Shown: in pieces, positions 37,450-47,010 of the stretch
How positions within the stretch are numbered: position 1 is the first letter of the stretch
Layout of the letters: the number at the start of each line of letters is the position of its first letter
Assembly: GCA_013399115.1 (NCBI GenBank)
Contig: VXAA01000968.1
Span: 378,995-442,994 of the forward strand
Direction: 5' to 3'
DNA: 64,000 nucleotides
Origin: Anseranas semipalmata
Taxonomy: Eukaryota; Chordata; Aves; Anseriformes; Anseranatidae
Program-made: the position numbers and the translations under genes
The notes under the pieces: generated by a model
The model's database searches: none
The model's input: the letters and a program-made list of their open reading frames with translations, nothing else
Told to the model about the DNA's origin: nothing

Positions 37450-38672
37450 AAAAGGAATAAAAGGTGGCAAATACGTCAGTATTTTGAAACAGTCACTAAT
37501 CCAAGGAAGTAGAGATCAATAAGCCTGACTTCCATACTAGCAAAGCTTGATGAAACTATAATAATATAAAGAACAGATTTTTGCAGGGGCATAGAAGAAT
37601 CATCTAAGAACTTCAAGAGTTTCACATGGGTATATGCTGCAACCTGTGTTGTAAATGGTCTTGAAGATAGAGTGAATAGAGACATGATGACATTTCTGAG
37701 TATGGAAAAATCAGAGTAATCACAACTAAGAGTGATTGCAAACTGCTTCAGAAAAGACGTGAAATACTCAAAGATTGGGTAAAAAAAAAGTCAGATGAAA
37801 CATAAAGTGATACAGACAGAGGGGGAAATAATACATTCATGATGACAGAACTTGTTAGCCATTACCGATCAGAAAAGAGATCTGTTGTCACTGTGGAAGC
37901 TTCTGAAAATATCATTTCATCACTCAGCAGTAGCCAAAAGGACAAACACAGTCCTATTAACTATTAGGAAAAGATGAGAGGCAGAAATAGAAAATACCTC
38001 TATGCCAGTATAGAAATCCCATGTATTTCTTGTGGTGAGTGTTGAAGACAATTTTAGTTGCTTCCATTTCTGAGAAGACGGAGGAAAAGTGTAAAGAAGG
38101 GTGTAATGGTGATTAGTGAGGGAATTTCTTCTGCAGATGCTGAGATTGGATGTTTTCATCTAATTTCAGTTTGTTATCCATGTTTTCAAGAGAACAGGTC
38201 TTAGATCTATAAAATCAGGATCGGTGTGAAGAATGTGAGCAGGAAACTATACACCGTTCATTACAGCACAAAGTTAAAGAGACACTAAACTAAATAGCTT
38301 GGAAGCCAGTTTAGAAGAAAGAGATGGAAATGTTTTCCATACAGTGTTAGTAAACTGCTGAACTCATTGGCACAGGAGGCTTTGGAGGCCAAGAGATTAA
38401 GTGAGCTCAGAGAAGTGATTAGTTAAATTGATGGAGTAAGGCTTGTCAGAGGCTGTTAAACACAATAACCATGTTACAATCTCCAATTTAGGAAGTCCCT
38501 GAACAGGGGCTGGCTATGGGCTAGATGCTGTGGATACATTACCATGTATTCATCCTTTCCTTGTAATCTTTCTCTAATCATATGCTACTTCCCTCGGTAT
38601 CCTCCCTTTGACAATAGGCTGTAGGCAGACCTTTGGCTGAAACAGTATGGACACTCTTATGGTCCTAAATCT
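37450..38672 (+). mobile_element. ancient L3/CR1-like LINE fossil, RT domain to 3' end
   Basis: Degraded but collinear with old amniote CR1/L3 LINEs. It has 'gatcaataagcctgacttcc' and 'gatgaaactataataatataaagaa' (about 37514-37576), 'aagagtgattgcaaactgcttcag' (about 37728-37751), 'gattgggtaaaaaaaaagtcagatgaaa' (about 37773-37800), then a segment at 37890-38040 matching the 'actattaggaaa...agaaaatacctctatgccagta' part. The 3' portion has 'tataaaatcaggatcggtgtg' (38208-38228), 'actgctgaactcattggcacaggaggctttggaggccaaga' (about 38354-38394) and the terminal 'ggctgaaacagtatggacactcttatggtcct' (about 38634-38666). All frames are broken. It is the longest LINE fossil in the window and ends about 20 bp before a (TTTG)n run. 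Confidence 0.75.
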
Positions 38673-38693
38673 GTGTTTTAGCAAAGAACATGC

Positions 38694-38734
38694 TTTTTTG
38701 TTTGTTTGTTTGTTTGTTTGTTTGTTTGTTTTTT
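38694..38734. repeat. (TTTG)n microsatellite
   Basis: About eight TTTG units flanked by T-runs, just downstream of the LINE fossil's 3' end. Confidence 0.92.
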
Positions 38735-38875
38735 CAAAATTGAGAGTACCGAGAATCCTGACTTCTACTTATTTGTCTTAGAAGTCTTCTTTGGGTTGCA
38801 TTTCCTCTGTGGTCATTTCCATGCATCTAAGAGTGAATAGCTGGTATCAAACTTTCTGTTAGTATTTCTTGGTAG

Positions 38876-39126
38876 TTTTCTCTTCTCTTCTCTTCTCTTC
38901 TCTTCTCTTCTCTTCTCTTCTCTTCTCTTCTCTTCTCTTCTCTTCTCTTCTCTTCTCTTCTCTTCTCTTCTCTTCTCTTCTCTTCTCTTCTCTTCTCTTC
39001 TCTTCTCTTCTCTTCCCTTCCCTTCCCTTCCCATCCCTTCCCTCCCCTTCCCTTCCCTTCCCTTCCCTTCTCTTCTATTTCATTCTATTCCATTCCANCT
39101 CTCCTCTCCTCTCCTCTCCTCTCCTC
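38876..39126. repeat. composite pyrimidine pentanucleotide array with an assembly N
   Basis: Twenty-seven uninterrupted TCTTC units (38881-39015) pass into CCTTC-type units (about 39016-39070), a short degenerate TTCTATTTCATTC part, an undetermined base at 39098, and CTCCT units to about 39126. One strand is entirely pyrimidine for most of the length, with mirror symmetry. The change of motif beside the N makes a collapsed or misjoined array likely, so the true length is uncertain. Serine/leucine-rich (plus) and EEKRR-rich (minus) frames are translations of this array. Confidence 0.97.
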
Positions 39127-39288
39127 CTATTGAGATATCGTATTATGCTAAATGTTAGAGCGCAATTATTAGCATACAACACACAGTTATTGGTGCGTAT
39201 GCTTGTATCATACTGATGGACCGTTATGGATGAAATGTGAACCTTTATTTCTGGGCATTGCTGAAACCAATGTTTCTTCGTTTTTTAG

Positions 39289-39415
39289 TCTTCAGTCTAT
39301 GGTGGAAATGAAGAAAAAACAAATCAGCAGGTTCAAGGAGCACTGAACTTTGCCTCCTATCTTTTAGCAAAACAGATGAAATTACTGAATCCCAATAATC
39401 TGAACCTATACAAAA
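39289..39415 (+). CDS. candidate internal coding exon, product unrecognised
   Basis: An acceptor (pyrimidine-rich stretch then TTTTTTAG, AG at 39287-39288; an alternative AG at 39294-39295) precedes an open frame that reads SSVYGGNEEKTNQQVQ, then GALNFASYLLAKQMKLL, then NPNNLNLYK. A donor GTAAGC follows at 39416-39421. With the second acceptor the interval is 120 bp, a multiple of three, so skipping would keep frame. The peptide looks like a hydrophilic segment followed by an amphipathic helix, and its codons are unbiased by any repeat. No flanking exon could be joined to it, and I do not recognise the protein. The open stretch alone is short enough to arise by chance; the combination with both splice signals is why it is listed. 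It begins about 160 bp downstream of the pentanucleotide array. Confidence 0.3.
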
Positions 39416-42400
39416 GTAAGCAAGGGGATTTGAAGCCTTGATTCTCCCATATCTTCTCTTTTCTGAATGTTATCCTTTTCCCCACCATACTTCACTGTAC
39501 ATTTTTTGTCTTCAGATACATGGCAAATGGGCTCCATCTTCTCAGTCTTTGCAGATGGAGAAACAAGAAAAGAAATCCATCAGAGACACAACACTGACTT
39601 TCTCTTATACCCACTTTAGAAAAGAACAGCCATATTTTTACTCCTATCTCCTCAAGTCCTGTTTTCCCTCATCCTTGTTTCCTTTACCGTCTCCAGAGTT
39701 GTCTAAAAAGTGCATTATCACCACAAAACTTCCCATATAGGCCCACCTCTGCAGTGTGTGTTGATAGAAGGAGACCCAAAAGAAAAATCCTGAATCCCGT
39801 GAAAATATGAAGCCCTTCTGTGAAATATAGGAAAGGGTTCAAAACTGGAGTCCTGTACCAAAATTCATTTCGGTGTATCTAAAGAAAAAAATGAAAACCA
39901 TGGTAGAAAATAATCTCTAGCATGTACTTTGTTCTATTTTGTAAGGGACTTGGTGCAAATAATGGGAATTTGTCCTTATGGGCTACTTGCAGCCCAGGAA
40001 TATGAGAGAGACCACTTGGGTCTCCCACAATGCGTATACTCCAGAGGTCAAACCCTGTATTCTTAAGCAAGATAATTTCTTACTGGAGCTGGTAAGAATT
40101 TTGCCAAGCTTTTGCCTTGAATTGAAATGATGTGTGTGGGAGGATTGTGGAGTGACACTCTGAGGATATTTAGGCACGGCAGATACTCATTATGCACTCA
40201 GAAATATTTCATAATGAAATGTTATAAATTACTAACAGTGATATTTCCTTCTAAACCATTTCAAAAATAAAACCCATCAAGAAATTTATTTATAAAGTTG
40301 CCTTTCCATTCCTTGTCCTTCAAATGGATCTGTTAGGTATTTGTTCCACAGTTTGCAAATGTCTTAGGCTGACTGTTTTTCCTCCTTTTTATCTCCTGTT
40401 GGACACATCTATTTAACGCAAATTCTGTGAATGAGGAAAACGTCAGGCTTCCCACTTAAAAGAAAGCCATGCTCATGCTAATCAACATGTTACTCTGAAA
40501 AACCCATGTGGAAGGAGACATTTTTGCCTCATATTAATTCTGAAATGTGCTTGAAAGCTGGAGTTTTTCTGAATCTTATTGTTGGAGACAGTTATCTTGC
40601 TAGAAAGTGACATTGTCTGTGACACAGGCAGATAAGGAGTCTCACTGTAAGGAAAAGTTGCCATTCTGTTTTATAATGATTTAACAGCAATGGAAAAACA
40701 TGGCTTCATGTAACTTACAAGCTGCTGTGTAAAAATACTGTGGGGTTTCTTCCACTGAGTTCCACCAGTGGCTCTGATGGCTCTGTGGATGCAAGAGGAG
40801 CACACTTGTGCATCAATCCTTCAGATGCATCCACTGGCTGAGATGGTGACATCGTACAGCATGGGAAAAGAATCAGGATATACAGTGAGTGGTGTGCTAA
40901 TCTTTCCCTGCATTACACATTATTAGCTTATGTCTTTGTACAAGTTTTAGGACAGGAAATTTATGGACAACTTGCTGTTGTCCATAGCTAGCAAACACGC
41001 TATATGTCTGCAATGGTGAGTGAGGCTGCCTTGAGAAAGAGAACTGAAATATGAAATACACAGAACTCCCCCAGTTTAAGTACAGTGAAGTAGTGTTTAT
41101 TCTCATGAGAAAATTGTGGGTGCCAGAGGTTTATGTTATGTAATGAAGAAAAGCTCAATACGAACCACTTGTCAGAAGCTGAAGTTATGTTGGTGCTTTA
41201 GTGCCTCTCAGGTAGATAGGCTAAGACAAACACATTATGAGGTTTGGTAAAATGATGATTGAGTGAAATGTAATGAGATTTGATGCACAGGTGGTCAGAG
41301 TAGATGATGCGATGGTTTCTTCTGATTTCTTCATTGCTGTGAAAGTGTACAGACTGTTGCTTTAGCTACTTGTAGCAGCATATCAGCATCTGGCTGCTGA
41401 AAAATAATATGCCTGGTTGAGAAATGTGGATTATTTCTGTTATTTTGCAAAGATAATTAGACAACTGAGATAATCAGTTGTTAGTTTCTGAAAAGCCTAA
41501 ATCTGAAAATTCAAATGAAGTCAGGAAATTTTAGATTTAAATGCTCTCTTAGTATTAATTACATAACTCATAGAAATTGCTCAAAGTTATAAATTTTGAT
41601 AAGTTTGAAACTTCTATATCCATACAGGCAGACAGCTTTGATAGCAAGGGATACTGTGAAAGAGATAAATCCTTCCACAGATATTCCTTCCTATGAGAAT
41701 TTCTCCTATTTTTCCTGTTTTCAGCCTAACTTAGATGTATGTTTTCTGGATATGGATCATTGCTGAACCTTGAGTAATCTGAAAGAAGGTGGTATTTATA
41801 TTCAATACACTGGAGCTGCAGGACTCCATTGGCCATCATGATACCAAAATTGGTATTTTGGCAGTTCATCTCTTCATACAGCTTCAAACGGGCTGGGAGG
41901 ATTAGACGAAGTGAGAGCTTTGGTACTAAACGACCCAGTTTGCCCACAACAATGTTCTGGGTTTCATTTGAAAGAAGGAATTTAATTTCAGGGCATTTCT
42001 GGTGACCTCTAAAGCTTCTCAGAGCTTGATTTTTTTTGACAAATAGCTGTAATTTGTTGGCATGAAGAGATCCAGCAGGATATACTTCTTTTAGATAGGA
42101 GATCTCATCACAGAAACAAAAACAAGTACATAATCTGCTTCATATTTCATCCAAAAGTGGATATCTGAAGTAGCCCCAGTTGGTAGACGATGTTGGAAAC
42201 ATTCTGTGTCTTTTTTTTGTTTTTATCTAGGTTATCAACTAGCTTACTTGAAAGGTGAAGATTGGAGTTAAACGTCCTTAGTAACGAGCACAACACAAAT
42301 TGCATGTGCTGGTATTGCATTCTGTTGAGGAAATACCATCCATACAGAAGAGTGATGTTGTTACTGTTCTTTTTCTGAGAAGCATGACAGCACATTAGTT

Positions 42401-43199
42401 TAGTATAAAATATATGTTTAAATTGAGCATTTTCATCTAAAAGGTTACCTTAGTTCTTTAACGAATATAAATTATCATTGCATCTTTCTGAAAGGAAACT
42501 ATTTACACAATGCACTACAAGGGAAGCTTACAGAAATTATGAACTAGAAATGACATCACTAAATCAACTTCAACATATTTATTAAGAATTGCAAATGATG
42601 AATAGTGTTTTTATCTGTGTTAACCAGTATAAAATTTCAACAGAGAGAAGAGACAAGGATCATCAAAGCTTGCAGGAGGAAGCTAAAACTGTCTGCCAAG
42701 TACAGCAATACCTTCCCGTTCTACTGTTGGCAGTATAGACACATTCAGCTGTTTCTACTCTAGGATGTATTCATGAGGATTTACCTTCTGTATCCTGGAG
42801 GGAAAAATCAGCCTTTTGTAAGGAAGTTAGATCTTCAAGTCCTAAGACTGAGTAATACAAAACGATTGACAGGGTATTTCCTTAGCTCCAATGGCATTTT
42901 CTTAAATTGCAGGTAAAAGTTAAATGAGAAGAAAAATCATATAATTATAGCTGCTTTTATAGCTGATTAAAAATAAAAAGAAGAAGAAGAAAGAAAATTT
43001 ACAAAGAACAATGAGAAAAATATGGAATTCAGTTCTCTGTATTAGCATGAAGATAGAGGTTTCTGACAGAATAATCCATTCTCTGCAAAAACCTTCCACT
43101 CATTCATGTGAACGCAAAGTCACCATGTCTCTTACTCCAGTGCAATAGACACAGACAATATCTGCTAGAAAGAGAAGGATTAGCAGCTGCCCAGAAACA
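39416..43199. other. non-coding sequence, no gene established
   Basis: No gene demonstrated. A minus-strand frame is open for about 138 codons (41726-42139) without an ATG at its head; see the findings. The block at 41395-41600 has the texture of a conserved non-coding element. A short GAA run lies at about 42979-42995. Confidence 0.55.
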
Positions 43200-43880
43200 G
43201 TTAGGATAGCCTTGTAGGTCTCAGAAATAACTTCATGGGGGACCAAAAGGACTCTGAACTGAAAAACTTGGTAGTTAGGATCAATCAATCCATGAAATGT
43301 TGGGTCAATGCTCAACAGCTGCCCCAAAAGTTAATCAAGTATTAGGAATTATTAGGAAAAAAAGAAGAAAAAGAAAAAAATGTAATTCTGCTGTTGCATA
43401 AATTCATGGTTCTTTCACATCATGAATAAAGTAGGCAGCTTCGGCCCCTCATCTCTAAAGAGATACAGAAAAACTAGACAAGTTTTGGAGAAAGGCAGCA
43501 AGCATAATCAGAGGACGTAAAAATTTTCCACAGGAAAAATGGTTAAGTTGTTTGGGAAGAAAAGGAGTACAAATTTGAGGACGTCATGACAGAGGTCTAT
43601 AAAATCTTAACAGTTATAGAGAAGAAAGATAGTGGTCAATTGGGGGCCATCAAATGAATCCAGAGGGAAGCAGATTCAAAACAAAAAAAGAAAGCTTTTA
43701 CATGCAACAGGTAACAGCCCTGCCAATGAATGTGTGGGCAAGAAAGTTACAGGGCTTCTCAGGGAGACTGGATTGCAGGCAACCAGAGAGACAAACTACA
43801 GAAGGTTCAGGGAAACCCTCGTCTGAAAAAGGTCAGAGGCTTTTGATTGGCTTTTTTTAAATGGATGATTCATCAGGGGG
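43200..43880 (+). mobile_element. ancient L3/CR1-like LINE fossil, RT C-terminal part
   Basis: Collinear family blocks: 'cttggtagttaggatcaatcaatc' and 'gtcaatgctcaacagctgcc' (about 43268-43322), 'gttaatcaagtattaggaattattaggaaa' (43330-43359), 'aaattcatggttctttcacatc' (about 43400-43421), 'aaaaactagacaagttttggagaaaggcagcaagcataatcagagg' (about 43468-43514), 'gacagaggtctataaaatctta' (about 43588-43609) and 'catcaaatgaatccagagggaagcagattcaaaac' (about 43647-43682). All frames are broken. The minus-strand frame at 43100-43327 partly shadows it. It overlaps in content with the fossil at 37.4-38.7 kb, so the two are separate insertions. Confidence 0.7.
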
Positions 43881-46704
43881 TGTTTAGTGGTTCTAGTGGT
43901 AAAAATTATCTCCAATGACCTAGGATAATCATTACTTTTCCACCAGCCAACTGTAAATGTTGCTAAAGTTGCATAATGTTGCTAAACACAAACAAGTGAA
44001 AGATTATAAGTTTTCCTATTATTTAAGTAATTTTGCTTTCTAGAGCAAAGGAGTCTGGAAGAGCCCCAGGGACTGGTGTGTCTGCCATATCTATGGACTT
44101 CTGAAAATCTAATCAATGTAATCTAATCCCTATGATCTGTTACAACAGGGATGCTTAATTTATTTGTAGTTTGGCCCCCAGTGCTCAGAGAAATATTGTT
44201 TTTTTGGAAACTCACTCTCATAATTATGTTTGATCCCTTTGTCTGAGGCAACTGAGTGTACTGAGGGGAAAAATCTGTGGAAATCACTGATGTTGCCAAT
44301 TACGAAAGTGATTACTGAACTGGCTGTAAAGCTCTTTAGCAACAGGAAAAAAGAGGAAAAGATGTGATGAGCCAGTGCTCTGCACCAGAAAGAGCTGTGT
44401 CATATGTTGTACTAATACCAATACAAGTTTTCTTACTGAAATTTTGTAATGCAGAGCTTTTGTCCAACCTTGACATAATCTTCAAGATAAAAGGGAGAAC
44501 ATGTGGAAGAATAGGTGTAGATTTTGTGATTCCTTCTGAATGATTGATACCGTAATGAGGATGATCACATTTCTCCTGATTACAGAAAAAATGTTTTTCT
44601 GCCATTCATCCCAAGAATATCCTTTCTCAGATAAAAGAAATCAAAATCAAAAATGAATATAGCACATTATGGTTAGATATGAATCTAACCTGGAACATGT
44701 CCTTCTTGTTTACAGCTTCTCCTTCAAAATATACCAGGAACAGACATCTTAGATTCTATTTTCATAAATAAATTGCATACTTAATTACCCTAATTACTTT
44801 GGGTTAGAGAGAAAACTGATTTAAGTTTGCAGCTATTGAATGTGTAACTACTCATATGTACCCAATTACATACTTCTGAACTACATTTTCTTTCTGTGGT
44901 TAGTCCTAATAATAATGCAGGAAGATCACAAGCAAGTTCTGTTCTTAAAATAAATCCAGTTTCCATGATAATCTTTTGGATATAACTTTTATGCATAATT
45001 ACCCATTTATGTTTTCCTTTTTATGCGTCAATTAATTTCACAATGGTGGCATTCATTTACCACATTTATCCAAGTATCAGGCCAAATTCTTTTTGCTGTT
45101 CTAAAAAAAAAACCTCTTCTTATGAAAGGTGCTTTATGTTATACTTCACATATTCTTGCATTTAGGGTCAAAGGACATGAATGGCAGCAACTGACACAGA
45201 GGAGAGGGGAGCTGAAAGCAGTCAGTGTCTGAATGAACATAGGAGCCACCCCCTCTTCCAGCTGTCCTAGGGGTGACAGCCATGGTCTCTCTTGCCACCA
45301 GCTCCCCTCCAAGCAGGCATTGCTTACAGGAAACTTGGCTGTTCGATAATGAACAAAGAGCAAACTTTTTTTTGCTTTTTAAAAAAGACAATATATGAGA
45401 TTGCTTGGATAAATATACCACTTGATCTGCTTCTGTTAGCTCTGCAGAGCAGTGTGATGTTCCATGCCTCTTCATGAATCCCCCTCATATCTCCCCTGCC
45501 TTTTTCACTCTGCCCCTTTAATGCTTAGGATTTGTAATTTAGCTGTCATGAAATTAAAACCTCAGCTAGTAAAACTTCTTTGCTAATACAAGACCTTAAG
45601 TTTTTTCATCAAATCAGTGTGAGATTTTACATCTCCAGTAGGAGAGCAATTTGGGCCACAAACACTTCCTCTAAAGAATTCATTGTATCCTATGAAGAAC
45701 TGGTATAAAAGAAACCAATGCGGGTATCTGCACACTGGAAAGAAATCTGACAGCAGTACCTATAAATAGAGACAATCACCCCATTGCAGAAGCCTGCACA
45801 CAAAATTCTAAAGTCCCACCATTTGTCTCAGCAGCTGGAGTAGCTGGATCTAGGGATATATGATCATCCCTGTGGCAGTCGAAACCTCATTAAGAGCTGC
45901 CTCTGAACGTGCCCTTCTGACACAGACCGCTGCCTTGCTGCTGATTCTTGTGGCAGGAACAGAGGAGAGGAGGGAGGACTGTCCCCTCTGCAACCCTCCA
46001 GCTCCCTCATGCCAACTGCAGCCAGCTGTTGAGATCTAGCTGCCAAAATACAGTGCTTTGAGTTCTTCAGGCAAGTCTGCTTCTTGAACAGCTGCATTTC
46101 ATCTTCTCTGCAGCCAGGCAACAAGACAGACCATGCTGGCTCTTTTTCTAGCATCTTAAATCTCTTGCAAGTCAGGAAATGGGGGCATAGGTTGTGTTTT
46201 GGGAGATATATGTATGAAAGGGAATTTCATTACAAGTTGTCATTTTTTTTTCTTCTAATAAGCTTTATTTGAATTAAAAGTGTAGATAATTCACAGAAAT
46301 AACCTGAAAATTAGTATTATAGCCAGTCTGGCTCTGTTGCTGTTGTTGTTCATATTTTAATACTAAAGAGTCAAGACATTTTGCAAAAATGTATATGATT
46401 ATTTTATTTGGAAAATTAGTAAAATCCTGACAAAAGCCTGGTGGTCTAGGTTCCAGGAAAGTACCTTGGAAAGTCCTCATCTGAAACACGTGGGTGGGCA
46501 TGGGTCTATCACATGCCTCCAAAGTCCTCTGAACATCAAGCAATCTGTTTTCCCTAACATTTTGGTTGGCCTTGGTTTCCTTTGGATTCACAACAGAATT
46601 TTCTTCTCCTTTAAGCCTGAAATCTTTGGGAAAAGAGTTTCCTATCCGATGTAGTAGTATTCTCCAATCAGCTCTTTTCATTATCCCTGAAACCATGTGT
46701 CCAT
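43881..46704. other. non-coding unique sequence, no gene seen
   Basis: No supported gene. Frames at 44160-44605 and 45139-46154 (minus) have no domain-like content or splice support. Confidence 0.6.
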
Positions 46705-47010
46705 TTTTCTAAAATGACAGGTAGATTGAAGAGAGTTGACAGAAGAATGACAAATGCGATAGAAGATGTGGATAGCCAGATGTGTTAGTTTGAAGGAAAG
46801 ATAAGTGTATGGGGAAAGGCTCAGCTTGGAATAGACATGAAAATTGAGAGGGAATAGCTTTCAGTCATAGAAAGTAATTACCGAGAAAATGGAGCCCAAT
46901 GTTTTTGACAGACAATAAAGGTAAATGAATAAACTTCAGCTGACTCAACAAAAGGTTAGGTTAATTTGTTGTAAGTGAGGAGGGTTCTTTTAAGCAAGGT
47001 GAAAAACTTA
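46705..47010 (+). mobile_element. probable ancient CR1/L3-like LINE fossil, C-terminal part
   Basis: The run 'attgaagagagttgacagaagaatgacaaa' (46726-46755), 'gtatggggaaaggctcagcttgga' (about 46807-46830), then 'aaacttcagctgactcaacaaaaggttaggttaatttgttgtaagtgagg' (about 46931-46980) and 'tcttttaagcaaggtgaaaaac' follows the family's C-terminal ORF2 order ('gagaaggatgacaaa', 'gaaaggctgagc', 'ttaaactgcagcaaggaaggttt', 'aacttcctaac.gtgagggtggtgaa'). It is decayed and has no intact frame. Confidence 0.5.

Noticed and set aside
38813..39034. Minus-strand frame rich in EEKRR
   Set aside because: It is the translation of the perfect TCTTC array, not a protein.
43100..43327. Minus-strand frame with a hydrophobic stretch (ILTVSGQLLILLFLADIVC)
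   Set aside because: It starts right after a stop with no ATG and overlaps an old plus-strand LINE fossil, so it is most likely a shadow.
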